Below are positions 13,688 to 21,499 of a stretch of DNA of 21,690 bases, in pieces. Position 1 is the first letter of the stretch, and the number at the start of each line of letters is the position of its first letter. The notes below the pieces were generated by a model. The model had not been told where the DNA came from. It saw nothing but the letters and a program-made list of their open reading frames with translations, and made no database searches. This DNA comes from DATGKD01 sp035294855 (GTDB lineage Bacteria > Actinomycetota > Acidimicrobiia > Acidimicrobiales > UBA8190): assembly GCA_035294855.1 (NCBI GenBank), contig DATGKD010000241.1, forward strand, positions 1-21,690. Reading direction: 5' to 3'. The position numbers and the translations under genes were made by a program.

Positions 13688-14959
13688 TCAGGCCGCGTCG
13701 AAGAGCACCGGCAGGCGGGCCGGGGTGCGGAACACGAGGCCGCTGATGTGCACGTCGTCGGCCTCGGGGTCGAGCCGCAGGTTCGGCAGCCGGTCGGCGA
13801 GCGCGTTCAGCAGGCACGACGTCTCCAGGCGCGCCAGGTGCATGCCCAGGCACATGTGGGGGCCGTAGGCGAAGGCGAGGTGCTGCTTCGGCTCCCGCCG
13901 GATGTCGAAGCGCTCGGGCTCGTCCCAGCGCGCGTCGTCGTGGTTGGCGGCACCGATGCAGGCGGTCACCGACGCGCCCGCCGGCAGTGGCACCCCCTCG
14001 AGCACGGTGTCCTTCACGCACGTGCGCGCCGTCATGGTGAGCGGCGGCTCCCAGCGCAGCCCTTCTTCGATCGCCGCCGGGATGAGGCTGCGGTCGCGCA
14101 CGATCGCCTCCCACTGGCCCCGGTCGGAGAGCAACCCGACGAGCAGATTGCTCGACGACCGGTAGGTGGTCTCGGCGCCGGCGGGCAGAAGGAGCCGGAG
14201 GAAGGCGGCGATCTCCTCGTCGGTGAGCCGCTGGCCGTCGAGCTCGGCGTTGGCGAGGATGCTGATGACGTCGTCGGTCGGTTGCCCCCGGCGCTCGGCG
14301 GCGACCGCGGAGAAGTACGTCCCCAGCTCCTGTGACGCCGACAACCCCAACTCGATGTCGGTGAGGATGAGCAGGAGCTGCACGGCCAGCCGGTGGAACA
14401 TGCCGAGGTCCTCGGCGGGCAGGCCGAGCAGCGCGGCGATCACGCGCACCGGGAACGAAAAGGTGAGCTCGCTCACGAGGTCGGCCGAACCGCGCTCGAC
14501 GAAGGCGTCGATCGACGCGTCGATCACCGGGCGCACGACTTCGGCCTCCCAGCGGGCCATGGCGGCGCGGCTGAACGGCTGCTGGACGAGGCCGCGGTAG
14601 GCGCGGTGCTCGGGCTCGTCCATGTTGAGGATGGTGTGGCCCATGACGAGCTCCATGCCTTCGTTGTCGGCGGTCTTGGAGGAGAACGTCGCCGCCTCCC
14701 GGTAGACGCGCTCGACCGCCGCGTGGCTGAAGGCCGTGAAGAACTCCTGGCCCGGGCTTTCGCCCCAGCCCTCGGAGGTCGGGAGGTCCGACGCGAACCC
14801 CGTCAACCCGGCGAGCCCGCCGCGATGCACCGGGGCCTCACGTCGTAACTCGGCGAAGCGCGGGTACGGGTCGCGCACGACCCCGGCGCCGTGGGTGCGA
14901 CCGAACGCCTCGAAGGGGTCGAACTCCTCGGTGCCCGACTGATCGTTGACGACGGCCAT
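13688..14959 (-). CDS. Cytochrome P450 (second, distinct)
   Basis: Soluble haem monooxygenase, 423 residues. Motifs: I-helix LLLPAGAETTYRS (Glu-Thr-Thr form, unlike the Asp-Thr-Ile of the other P450 in this window), ExxR in EEGLRWEPP, and haem loop HLAFAYGPHMCLG with the Cys ligand at about 370. The N-terminal segment DPFEAFGRTHGAGVVRDPYPRFAELRREAPVHR is split by ordinary P450 spacing. The start at 14959 has GAGAGG 6 nt upstream. It stands alone on the minus strand between a terminator and a divergent SRPBCC gene, so it is probably monocistronic. Redox partners are not encoded here. Sequence differences from the first P450 make a recent duplication unlikely. Substrate unknown; the HDD motif near ANHDDARWDEPERFD is the usual pre-haem region. 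Confidence 0.93.
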   Translation of the reverse strand: MAVVNDQSGTEEFDPFEAFGRTHGAGVVRDPYPRFAELRREAPVHRGGLAGLTGFASDLPTSEGWGESPGQEFFTAFSHAAVERVYREAATFSSKTADNEGMELVMGHTILNMDEPEHRAYRGLVQQPFSRAAMARWEAEVVRPVIDASIDAFVERGSADLVSELTFSFPVRVIAALLGLPAEDLGMFHRLAVQLLLILTDIELGLSASQELGTYFSAVAAERRGQPTDDVISILANAELDGQRLTDEEIAAFLRLLLPAGAETTYRSSSNLLVGLLSDRGQWEAIVRDRSLIPAAIEEGLRWEPPLTMTARTCVKDTVLEGVPLPAGASVTACIGAANHDDARWDEPERFDIRREPKQHLAFAYGPHMCLGMHLARLETSCLLNALADRLPNLRLDPEADDVHISGLVFRTPARLPVLFDAA

Positions 14960-15102
14960 GCCTCACCTCTCGATCGACGACCCGCCCGACACGCACAAAC
15001 GGCGAGCTCCAGCGTACCGGCCTCGCTGCGCACCACCTCGGTCCGCGGCCCACCCCGGGTTTCGTCCCGGGTCGCCCGGTCCGGTGGCCGATTACGGTCA
15101 CC

Positions 15103-15669
15103 ATGGTGGGCCTCGGATTGCTCGCCACGTGGGGATCGACGCCCGAGGAACGGTCCGAACGGTACGGGTGCGACGACGTCGTCGCCGAGCCCCACGTCGT
15201 CGCCTGGCGCGCCGTCGACGTCGCGGCTCCGAAGGCACTCGTCTTCCGATGGGTGTGCCAGCTGCGGGTCGCCCCTTACAGCTACGACCTGATCGACAAC
15301 CTCGGGCGGCGAAGCCCACGCCGCCTCACGCCCGGCCTCGACGCCCTCGAGTTGGGCCAGCGGTTCATGACGGTGTTCACGCTCGTGGGCGTGGACCCCG
15401 GTACCGCGATCACGCTCGAGACGCGCCACCAGCTCCTCGGCCACGTGGCCTGCACGTACCGCGTGACACCTGGGGAGGGTGGCACCAGCCGGCTCGTGGT
15501 GAAGCTCGTCGCCGCCGCGGCGTCTCGGCTCGGTGCCGTGGGCCGGGTGACCTTCCGCGTGCTTCTCCCTGGAGGAGACCTCGTCATGATGCGACGCCAG
15601 CTCCTCACGCTCAAGACGCTGGCCGAGCGCGACGCACGGACGCCGGCAGGCAACATCGTCCGGGCATGA
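15103..15669 (+). CDS. SRPBCC-fold (polyketide cyclase/START-like) protein
   Basis: A small protein of 188 residues with the look of a helix-grip SRPBCC domain, which binds a hydrophobic ligand: strand AWRAVDVAAPKALVFRWVCQLRVAPYSY (core about 34-62), then LELGQRFMTVFTLVGVDPGTAITLETRH (about 82-110), RVTPGEGGTSRLVVKLVAA and a long C-terminal helix LLPGGDLVMMRRQLLTLKTLAERDA. No catalytic residues can be assigned. The upstream ribosome site is weak. The 143-bp gap to the divergent P450 is GC-rich and holds a repeated CCCGGGT (15055-15061 and 15067-15073) but no clear promoter. Its stop lies 3 bp from the stop of the convergent ArsR-SRPBCC gene. Confidence 0.8.
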   Translation: MVGLGLLATWGSTPEERSERYGCDDVVAEPHVVAWRAVDVAAPKALVFRWVCQLRVAPYSYDLIDNLGRRSPRRLTPGLDALELGQRFMTVFTLVGVDPGTAITLETRHQLLGHVACTYRVTPGEGGTSRLVVKLVAAAASRLGAVGRVTFRVLLPGGDLVMMRRQLLTLKTLAERDARTPAGNIVRA

Positions 15670-15672
15670 GCG

Positions 15673-16452
15673 CTACGGGGACGAAGACGTCGACGACCGC
15701 TGTTTGGCCCGCACGGGCCGAGGTGACATGGCCGCGCCCGGGTCGGACGCCTGGACCACTCCGCCTTTCAGCCTGCCCAGCACGTTCGTCCACGCCGCCT
15801 CCATGAACTCCGCCTGCGTGGGCGTGTCCACGATCTGGTGCACCTCGACGCGCGCCCCTGTCGGGCTCGGCCGGATGCGGAGATAGCCGGTCATCTCGCC
15901 GCCGGGGACGGGGACGTTGTCGTCCTGGAAGTCCCAGCGCATCACGATGAACTCGGGCGGGTGCACGACTTCGTAGCGACCGCGCACGTGCGTGCCCCAC
16001 TCCATGGTGCAGGCGAAGTGGCCGTCGCGGAGCGTCACCGGGACTCCCAGCCACCGCGAGTAGACGGCGGGGTCCGTGAACGCGGCGAACGTCGTCTCCT
16101 GATCGGTCGGCACCTCGACGCTCGCCACCACCACGGGCTTCGTCACCGCGTCGGCGAGCGCTCGCTCGGGCACGTCATCGGCGTTGCTCCACTTGCCGGC
16201 GTCGCCGAGCGCGGCGTGCAGCCCTCGCAGGACGTCCTGGCGGGCGCGATAGCGACGCGAGGTCCCCGCCGCGGTGGTGGTGACGAGGCCGGCCTGGCGG
16301 AGGACGCCCAGGTGCTGGGAGATGGTCGGCTTGGTCACCGAGAACGCCCCGGCGATCTCGCCCGCGGAGACCTCGCGGTCCCAGATGAGGGCGAGGATCT
16401 CGCGCCGGATGGGCGAGTTGAGAGCAGCGATCACCTTCTGGATGTCACGCAC
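15673..16452 (-). CDS. ArsR-type HTH fused to SRPBCC/AHSA1 domain regulator
   Basis: A 259-residue fusion. The N-terminal winged helix (about 5-75) is typical of ArsR regulators: ALNSPIRREILALIWDREVSAGEIAGAFSVTKPTISQHLGVLRQAGLVTTTAAGTSRRYRA. The C-terminal SRPBCC/AHSA1-like domain (about 105-235) has the hallmark strands KPVVVASVEVPTDQETTFAAFTDPAVYSRWLG and ends EAAWTNVLGRLKGGV. No ArsR metal-site ELCVCD motif is seen, so the sensed signal is more likely a small molecule in the SRPBCC cavity. GTG start at 16452 with GGAGGG 8 nt upstream. It diverges from the YCII gene across an AT-rich 82-bp promoter region, and this pairing makes autoregulation plus control of YCII likely. The last 25 residues are Ser/Pro/Arg-rich. 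Confidence 0.9.
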   Translation of the reverse strand: MRDIQKVIAALNSPIRREILALIWDREVSAGEIAGAFSVTKPTISQHLGVLRQAGLVTTTAAGTSRRYRARQDVLRGLHAALGDAGKWSNADDVPERALADAVTKPVVVASVEVPTDQETTFAAFTDPAVYSRWLGVPVTLRDGHFACTMEWGTHVRGRYEVVHPPEFIVMRWDFQDDNVPVPGGEMTGYLRIRPSPTGARVEVHQIVDTPTQAEFMEAAWTNVLGRLKGGVVQASDPGAAMSPRPVRAKQRSSTSSSP

Positions 16453-16475
16453 GACGCCGACCCTCCACCCGCGCC

Positions 16476-16504
16476 TTGCGAATTATTCGGCTTCTACCTA
16501 ATTT
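16476..16504 (+). promoter_or_regulatory. Promoter of the YCII gene with embedded palindrome
   Basis: -35 TTGCGA (16476-16481), exactly 17 bp, -10 TAATTT (16499-16504), 30 nt before the ATG at 16535. Overlapping the -35 and spacer is CGAAT-T-ATTCG (16479-16489), a perfect 5+1+5 palindrome that is AT-rich against its background. This is a natural binding site for the divergent ArsR-type regulator. Confidence 0.55.
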
Positions 16505-16534
16505 AGCGGTGACCAAAACAGCGGAGGGACGGGG

Positions 16535-16849
16535 ATGGGCAACTACGTGCTGGCGTACCGGGGTGGCGCCATGGGCGAGACCGAGGCCGAGCAGCAAGAA
16601 GCCATGACGCAGTGGATGAACTGGTTCGGGTCCCTCGGGGAATCCGTGGTCGACGGCGGCAACCCGTTCGGGCCCTCGTCCACCATCGACGCCGATGGGA
16701 GCGTTGCCGACGGCGGCCGCGCCGGGCTGACGGGCTACTCGATCCTGTCCGCCGGCTCCCTGGAGGAGGCGGTGGCCAAGGCGAAGGGCTGTCCCGTGCT
16801 GAGCAGCGGGGGCGCCATCGACGTATACGAGGCCATGCCGATCGGCTGA
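16535..16849 (+). CDS. YCII-related (DGPF-type) small protein
   Basis: 104 residues, a single YCII-related alpha-beta barrel-like domain. Recognisable: NYVLAYRGGAMGETEAEQQEAM, WMNWFGSLGESVVDGGNPFG, LTGYSILSAGSLEEAVAKAKGCPVL and the end GGAIDVYEAMPIG. The family includes YciI-type enzymes and small sigma-factor-linked proteins, but most members have no known reaction; the conserved His/Asp pair of classical YciI is not obvious here. GGAGGG is spaced 6 nt before the ATG. It is driven from the same intergenic region as the divergent ArsR-SRPBCC regulator, a recurring neighbour of such genes. A large hairpin downstream probably ends its transcript before the TIGR03083 gene. Confidence 0.88.
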   Translation: MGNYVLAYRGGAMGETEAEQQEAMTQWMNWFGSLGESVVDGGNPFGPSSTIDADGSVADGGRAGLTGYSILSAGSLEEAVAKAKGCPVLSSGGAIDVYEAMPIG

Positions 16850-16861
16850 GGGCACCGCGCG

Positions 16862-16900
16862 CCGGCGTCGGCCTCCCGCCCGGGACCGGCGGGACGCCGG
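16862..16900 (+). terminator. Nested GC-rich stem-loop
   Basis: Outer stem CCGGCGTC (16862-16869) with GACGCCGG (16893-16900), 8 perfect bp. Inner stem CCGCC (16876-16880) with GGCGG (16888-16892), loop CGGGACC. It starts 12 nt after the YCII stop. A likely terminator or RNA-processing structure; no T-run follows. Confidence 0.55.
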
Positions 16901-16935
16901 ACCTGCCCGTCGGCTTCGTCGCAGAAGGGGGACCC

Positions 16936-17562
16936 ATGGAGAAACGGGACATCTGGCCAACCGTCCACGCCGAGCGCAAGGCGCTGGCCGCCGACCTCGC
17001 GTCGATCGACACCCAGAGCTGGTCGACCACGTCGTTGGCCACTGAGTGGACGGTCCGCGACGTCCTCGCCCACATGACGGCCACCGCCAAGATCACCCCG
17101 GGCTCGTTCTTCCCCAAGCTGCTCGCCTCGGGCTTCAGCTTGGGGCGGATGCAGACGAAGGACATCGCCGCCGCCCGGGGGGCCACGCCCATGGACACCC
17201 TGACCGCCTTCGAGGCGGTCCAGACGTCGGTGAAGCACCCCCCGGGACCGGCCGACACCATGCTCGGCGAGACGCTCATCCACGCCGAAGACATCCGCCG
17301 GCCCCTCGGGATCCGGCACGACTACCCGGTCGAGGCCGCTGTCCGGGTCGCCGACTTCTACAAGAACTCGAATTTGATCATCGGAGCCAAGAGGCGCATC
17401 ACCGGCCTGTCGCTGCGCGCCACCGACACCGACTGGTCGCACGGACAAGGCCCCGAGGTGTCGGGCCCGATCATGGCGCTCGTCATGGCCATGACGGGGC
17501 GCAAAGCCGTGCTCGGCGAACTCTCCGGCGACGGCGTGCCGGCGCTGCGCGACCGCGCTTGA
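16936..17562 (+). CDS. TIGR03083-type DinB-like, possibly mycothiol-dependent protein
   Basis: 208 residues in the DinB/mycothiol-dependent maleylpyruvate isomerase superfamily. Typical blocks: EWTVRDVLAHMTA (about 37-49; the His is a usual metal ligand) and the family signature GETLIHAEDIRRPLGI (about 111-126) with a second His. A central four-helix bundle is expected. Members use mycothiol as cofactor in known cases, fitting an actinobacterial host, but most are uncharacterised. The start ATG at 16936 follows a purine-rich GGGGGA at very short spacing, so the start or its strength is uncertain. Same strand as the YCII gene but separated by a strong hairpin. It converges with the methyltransferase gene, with stops 19 bp apart. 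Confidence 0.85.
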   Translation: MEKRDIWPTVHAERKALAADLASIDTQSWSTTSLATEWTVRDVLAHMTATAKITPGSFFPKLLASGFSLGRMQTKDIAAARGATPMDTLTAFEAVQTSVKHPPGPADTMLGETLIHAEDIRRPLGIRHDYPVEAAVRVADFYKNSNLIIGAKRRITGLSLRATDTDWSHGQGPEVSGPIMALVMAMTGRKAVLGELSGDGVPALRDRA

Positions 17563-17581
17563 CGACCCGAAGGACGGCTCG

Positions 17582-18502
17582 TCAGCCGGTCGCGGACGGC
17601 GGGACGGGGCTCGCGCGCACCGGTGCGGCGGCGAGGACCGCGAGATAGGTCTTCGTCACGACCCCGCCCAGGCGCCGTTCGACCACGTCGCCGACGGCTT
17701 GGAGGAGTCGCGCCCGCCGGCCGGGGTCGAGCGCCAGATACGCCGACTGCGAGCCGAGCATGGCGAGGAACATCGCTGTGTCGTACGTCGCGGTCCACTC
17801 GTAGGTGCCGACGTACGGCGGCCCGAACACGGCGGCGACGTCCGGGGGCGGATGAAAACTCCGTTCGACCCGCGCCCAGACGTGCGCGATGTCACCGCCC
17901 CGGCGCGCCTCGCTCGCGACATCGGGCGCGGTGCGGAACGTCCACTCGCCCAACTCGGGAGCCATCGCCTCCTGGAGCGCGGTGACCTCCGCATGGATCG
18001 ATGCGTGCGTCCCGCCGTCCACGTGGACATTGGTGACGAGCGCCAGCCAGCCCGAGGGAACGAGGAGCGACGCCGCCCGGCCGAACGCCAACTCGGGCTC
18101 GATCCAGTGGAACGCCGTCGCCGAGAACACCAGATCGAAGTGGTTCGTGGGCAAGCGCATGTCCTCGAAAGCACCCACCACGACGCGCACGTTCGGGCAG
18201 TCGAGCAGGTTCTTGCGGGCGACCGCCGCCAATTCGGCGCCGAGCTCGATACCGGTCACTTCTCCGGCGACGCGGGCCAGGTCGCGGGTGGCCTGGCCGG
18301 TGCCACACCCCACCTCGAGGACCGAGCAGCCAGGGTCGAGACCGCGCGAGCGCAGGTCTTCGAACAGGGCGTCGGGATAGCCGGGGCGGGCCCGGTCGTA
18401 CCCGAGGGCGTCGGTGTCGAACAACGTTCGCAACGATCGACGCGTGTCGTGAGGATCCGGTGCTCCTCCGTCAGGAGAGCGACCCGCGGGCCCGACGATC
18501 AC
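17582..18502 (-). CDS. Class I SAM-dependent methyltransferase
   Basis: 306 residues. The methyltransferase-11-type SAM-binding motif is VLEVGCGTGQATRDLA (about 61-76), followed by TGIELGAELAAVARKN (motif post-I, acidic residue Glu), FDLVFSATAFHWI (motif II region) and LLVPSGWLALVTN. The pattern LRTLFDTDALGYDRARPGYP before motif I is common to a large set of actinobacterial methyltransferases. The C-terminal half (about 190-295) probably forms the substrate lid. Methyl acceptor unknown. GTG start at 18502 without a good ribosome site; TTG codons shortly downstream (before LRTLFD) are alternatives. It lies 66 bp downstream of the CocE-type hydrolase on the same strand, with a hairpin between. 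Confidence 0.88.
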   Translation of the reverse strand: MIVGPAGRSPDGGAPDPHDTRRSLRTLFDTDALGYDRARPGYPDALFEDLRSRGLDPGCSVLEVGCGTGQATRDLARVAGEVTGIELGAELAAVARKNLLDCPNVRVVVGAFEDMRLPTNHFDLVFSATAFHWIEPELAFGRAASLLVPSGWLALVTNVHVDGGTHASIHAEVTALQEAMAPELGEWTFRTAPDVASEARRGGDIAHVWARVERSFHPPPDVAAVFGPPYVGTYEWTATYDTAMFLAMLGSQSAYLALDPGRRARLLQAVGDVVERRLGGVVTKTYLAVLAAAPVRASPVPPSATG

Positions 18503-18525
18503 GGCTCGACGCTCGAGGCGCTAAT

Positions 18526-18544
18526 GACCGCGGCGCCGGCGGTC
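18526..18544 (-). terminator. Hairpin between hydrolase and methyltransferase genes
   Basis: GACCGC, loop GGCGCCG, GCGGTC: a perfect 6-bp stem located 24 nt past the hydrolase stop (reading the minus strand) and before the methyltransferase start. No T-run. Plausible terminator. Confidence 0.4.
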
Positions 18545-18568
18545 GCCGGAGGAACGAACCCCCGGGAG

Positions 18569-20356
18569 TCACGGCGCGGGCGGGGCGAACGCGGACGCCA
18601 GGCTCGTCCCGTCGCTCGGAAAGACGAGGCGTGCCGTAGTCGTCCCACCCGTCGACAGCGTATTGAGCCCGGACGCCGGAGGCTGCATGTCGAGCGGGGT
18701 CCCCAGGACGTACAGCCGGATGCGATGCCCGGCGGCGAAGTGGTTCCCGACGGGAAGCACTTCGAGGTGGTACTGCCGCAACGTCCCCGGCGTGGCCGGA
18801 TCCGGCGAGCTGAGGACGTTGTAGGGATCGACCACATCGCCGGCGGCGTCCACGAGTGAGCGGGCCGGGTCGATGTTCGGATAGCTGGTGCGCAGCCACC
18901 CGGTGGCGACGGGATACGCGGTCCCGTCAGGCCACACGTCGGCCACCACGGCGACGAGGTCGGTGAACGGCGCAGTCGTCGAGGCGAAGAGGTCGAGGCC
19001 GACCGGTCCCACGGCGTCGACGGGGCGGCCCAGGACCGGGGACGAGTACGTAAGCGAGGTCGGGCCCGACAGGTCCATGTCGGTGAGCGACGGCAGGTAC
19101 GTGGCCGCCTGGTCGAGGCCGTCGGCGGCGACGGTGGCCGCCGTGTGCACGTCGGTCTCGCTGGCCATCGAGGGGACGAACGGATAGGGCTGGAGCGTCG
19201 TCGTCGCATCGGGCGACAACGCGAGGGTGCCGTCGTTGATCGAGTGCACCGATCCGCTCTTGGCGGCAGAGAGGTAGAGGTCGGTCCAGCTCGTCCCGGG
19301 GAGCGGCCAGTCGTTGCCCGACAACGAGGTGACATTGCCCGCGAGGAATTGCTGCCGGTTCCCGTTGGACAGCTCGACGCTCACCGGCGGATCGGCGTCG
19401 GGACGGCCCAGCAGATAGTGATCGAACCAGCTGCTGAAATGCGGGAAGGGCCCTGGCGTCCCCGCGGCCGACCCGTCGTGGGCGCCCATCACGATGAGGT
19501 GGCTGCCGTCGGCCTTGGTGTCGGCGAAGCCGTGCATGGCCCCTCGCTCCTCGACGTCGTAGAAGCCGTCGTCCGCGAGGACCGGGATGTGGTTGACGTC
19601 GCCCTGGAAGCTCCGCTCGTTCCAGAACGCGTCTTCGGTCTGGTGGGCGCCCACCGGGACCGGCGCCGTCACGAGGCCGCCCGCAGAGGCACCCACGGTC
19701 GCCGGCTCCAACGTGGCGCGATCGAACAGGTTCTCGACCCACGGTCCCGCGATGAGACCCTCGACCGCCGATCCCACCACCGGGCTCGGCACGCCGCCGA
19801 TGTAGAGCAGGTCGCGGTACAGGTCCACCGTGCCCGACATGAGGGCGGCCGCCCGGACGCAGGGCAACGGCAGGTGCATCGAGTTGTAGACGACGATGGC
19901 GCTCGCCGAGAAGCCGTACAGGCCGATGTCGCCGTCGCTCCACGACTGCGTGCAGGCCCAACCGAGGAACTGAGACAGGTCCTCCTGATCGCGGAGGCCG
20001 GTCGAGTCGAGTGACCCGCCGCTCAGGCCGGTCCCGCGCCACTGCAGCTCGAGGACGTTGTACGCGTCGCCGGCCCAGTCGAGCGAGCTCACCGCAGGTG
20101 CGTAGGGGCTGTCCTCGACGACGAGGGGACGGGCGACGAGCGAGCCGAACCAGCCGATGGTGGCGTGCAGCGTGACACCGTCGTCGGCGGTGAACGACAG
20201 GGTCGCGCTGGACAGAGACTCGGACGCGCTCGAGGCGCGCACCGGCGACGAGCGGTCCGCCGCGGGGAGGAGGCCGGCGATCAGCGCCACCCCCAGCAGG
20301 CTCCACGGCGTCATCCTGCGCCGGCGGGGGTGGACCACTGCCGCAGATCTCTTCAC
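18569..20356 (-). CDS. Secreted CocE/NonD-type alpha/beta hydrolase
   Basis: A 595-residue hydrolase resembling the X-Pro dipeptidyl-peptidase/cocaine esterase group. The N-terminus is an export signal: a basic segment RRRR, then a hydrophobic core near 17-31 and small residues up to about 44. The alpha/beta hydrolase core holds nucleophile elbow GLYGFSASA with Ser150, a candidate Asp in LADDGFYD (about 262-267) and His293 in MGAHDGS. The C-terminal half (about 335-590) is the jelly-roll domain typical of the group (LRQYHLEVLPVGNHFAAGHRIRLYV). The nucleophile elbow lacks the usual GxSYxG. Cys135 and Cys166 could form a disulfide outside the cell. GTG start at 20356 with AGGA upstream; an ATG 42 nt later would also keep the signal core. 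Substrate (ester, amide or peptide) unknown. Confidence 0.87.
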   Translation of the reverse strand: MKRSAAVVHPRRRRMTPWSLLGVALIAGLLPAADRSSPVRASSASESLSSATLSFTADDGVTLHATIGWFGSLVARPLVVEDSPYAPAVSSLDWAGDAYNVLELQWRGTGLSGGSLDSTGLRDQEDLSQFLGWACTQSWSDGDIGLYGFSASAIVVYNSMHLPLPCVRAAALMSGTVDLYRDLLYIGGVPSPVVGSAVEGLIAGPWVENLFDRATLEPATVGASAGGLVTAPVPVGAHQTEDAFWNERSFQGDVNHIPVLADDGFYDVEERGAMHGFADTKADGSHLIVMGAHDGSAAGTPGPFPHFSSWFDHYLLGRPDADPPVSVELSNGNRQQFLAGNVTSLSGNDWPLPGTSWTDLYLSAAKSGSVHSINDGTLALSPDATTTLQPYPFVPSMASETDVHTAATVAADGLDQAATYLPSLTDMDLSGPTSLTYSSPVLGRPVDAVGPVGLDLFASTTAPFTDLVAVVADVWPDGTAYPVATGWLRTSYPNIDPARSLVDAAGDVVDPYNVLSSPDPATPGTLRQYHLEVLPVGNHFAAGHRIRLYVLGTPLDMQPPASGLNTLSTGGTTTARLVFPSDGTSLASAFAPPAP

Positions 20357-20382
20357 CCGATGTCCTGTTCGCCGTCACAGGG

Positions 20383-20413
20383 GGGTGCCGACCGTCGCGT
20401 CGAGCCGGCACCC
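20383..20413 (-). terminator. Hairpin in the FkbM-hydrolase gap
   Basis: GGGTGCCG (20383-20390) and CGGCACCC (20406-20413) form a perfect 8-bp stem with a 15-nt loop, 26 nt upstream of the hydrolase GTG. A 12-bp perfect palindrome (CGGGCATGCCCG, 20417-20428) lies beside it. In this 168-bp gap they may end the FkbM transcript or act as leader or operator for the hydrolase gene. Confidence 0.4.
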
Positions 20414-20524
20414 GCCCGGGCATGCCCGCGGCCGGAGGCCCGGGCGTCACGAGCTTCCCCTGGGTAACGACCTCGCCTCACTCGCCTTCCGGTCGATACC
20501 GCCAAGGACCGGCCGGCGCGGGGC

Positions 20525-21499
20525 TCAGGGGCCCGCGGTCGGCGTCTCGGTGACCTGGCGTCGCTCGAGATCCTGCGAGCGCTGCGAGCGGGTCGCCACG
20601 ACGTTGCCGTGGTGCACGGCGAGCAGTTGGCGGCGATCGATGGTCTCCATCGGCGATTCCAGCATCCGGAACCGAAAACCCAGGCCCTCGAGGATGTCGA
20701 GCAACTCGTCGGGGTCGTCGCCCACCATGCGCAGCTGGCCCGGTGACCATTCGAACATCAGCGTCATGCCCGGATTCCGAGCGAACGTCCGGAGCAGGCC
20801 CTTCATCACCTGGACCTCAGCGCCTTCAACATCGACTTTCACGAGGTCGACCCTGTCGAGGTCGGCCACCAGCTCGTCGACGGCGATGCCGTCGACTTCC
20901 ATGACGTCCTCGGTGTCACCCAGATCGTCGAGTGCTGCGCGACTCATCGCCCCGACGCTCGAGTTCGCGGCGAAATCCGATCGGACATGGAACTCGAGCT
21001 TGGTGTCCCCCGCCCATGCCGCCTTCTCCCAGATCGTCATGTTCCCCAACCCGTTGACGACCTTGTTGCGACGCAGGAGGGCGACCATGCGAGGGTGCGC
21101 TTCGATGGCCACCACCCGGCCGCTCGGACCCGTCAAGCGCCCGCCCAGCACGCTGTAGTAACCGATGTTCGCTCCGATGTCGACGAAGGTCTGTCCTTCT
21201 TTCAGCGCCGATTGGAACCACGCGGTGACCGAAGGCTCCCAGACTCCGAACAGCAGAAGAGCAGGGGCGAGGACGGACTCCCGGGTGTCCACCAACAGGA
21301 TGCCGCCCCACTGCGTTCGGAAGATCGCCGTGTGATCGCCGAGGTAAGCGGGCCAGGTAGGCGAGGACTCGATCCTCGTCAGCTGGACGGCGAGGTCGTC
21401 GAGCTGTGATCCCATGCTCGAGAGCCGCCGCTCCATGTCTTCCAGACCGAGCCGGGAGCGGAACCGGGACACGGCCCTGGACAGGTACGGGTGGGCCAT
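20525..21499 (-). CDS. FkbM-family methyltransferase
   Basis: 324 residues. An FkbM-type SAM methyltransferase, usually O-methylating sugars or polyketide/glycan hydroxyls. Motif I is TFVDIGANIGYYSVLGGR (about 105-122), motif post-I VVAIEAHPRMVALLRRN, and the FkbM signature VDLVKVDVEGAEVQVMKGLL (about 217-236) is intact. An N-terminal helical stretch (about 15-45: LEDMERRLSSMGSQLDDLAVQLTRIE) looks like a short coiled coil, perhaps for dimerisation or partner binding. The ATG at 21499 has no clear Shine-Dalgarno; a TAACGT box ends about 10 nt upstream, so a short or absent leader is possible. No glycosyltransferase genes are visible within the window, so the substrate pathway is unseen. Confidence 0.9.
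   Translation of the reverse strand: MAHPYLSRAVSRFRSRLGLEDMERRLSSMGSQLDDLAVQLTRIESSPTWPAYLGDHTAIFRTQWGGILLVDTRESVLAPALLLFGVWEPSVTAWFQSALKEGQTFVDIGANIGYYSVLGGRLTGPSGRVVAIEAHPRMVALLRRNKVVNGLGNMTIWEKAAWAGDTKLEFHVRSDFAANSSVGAMSRAALDDLGDTEDVMEVDGIAVDELVADLDRVDLVKVDVEGAEVQVMKGLLRTFARNPGMTLMFEWSPGQLRMVGDDPDELLDILEGLGFRFRMLESPMETIDRRQLLAVHHGNVVATRSQRSQDLERRQVTETPTAGP

Noticed and set aside
18927..20450. Second minus-strand frame (507 codons) over the hydrolase
   Set aside because: Arg/Pro-rich shadow of the CocE-type gene, with no domain signature.
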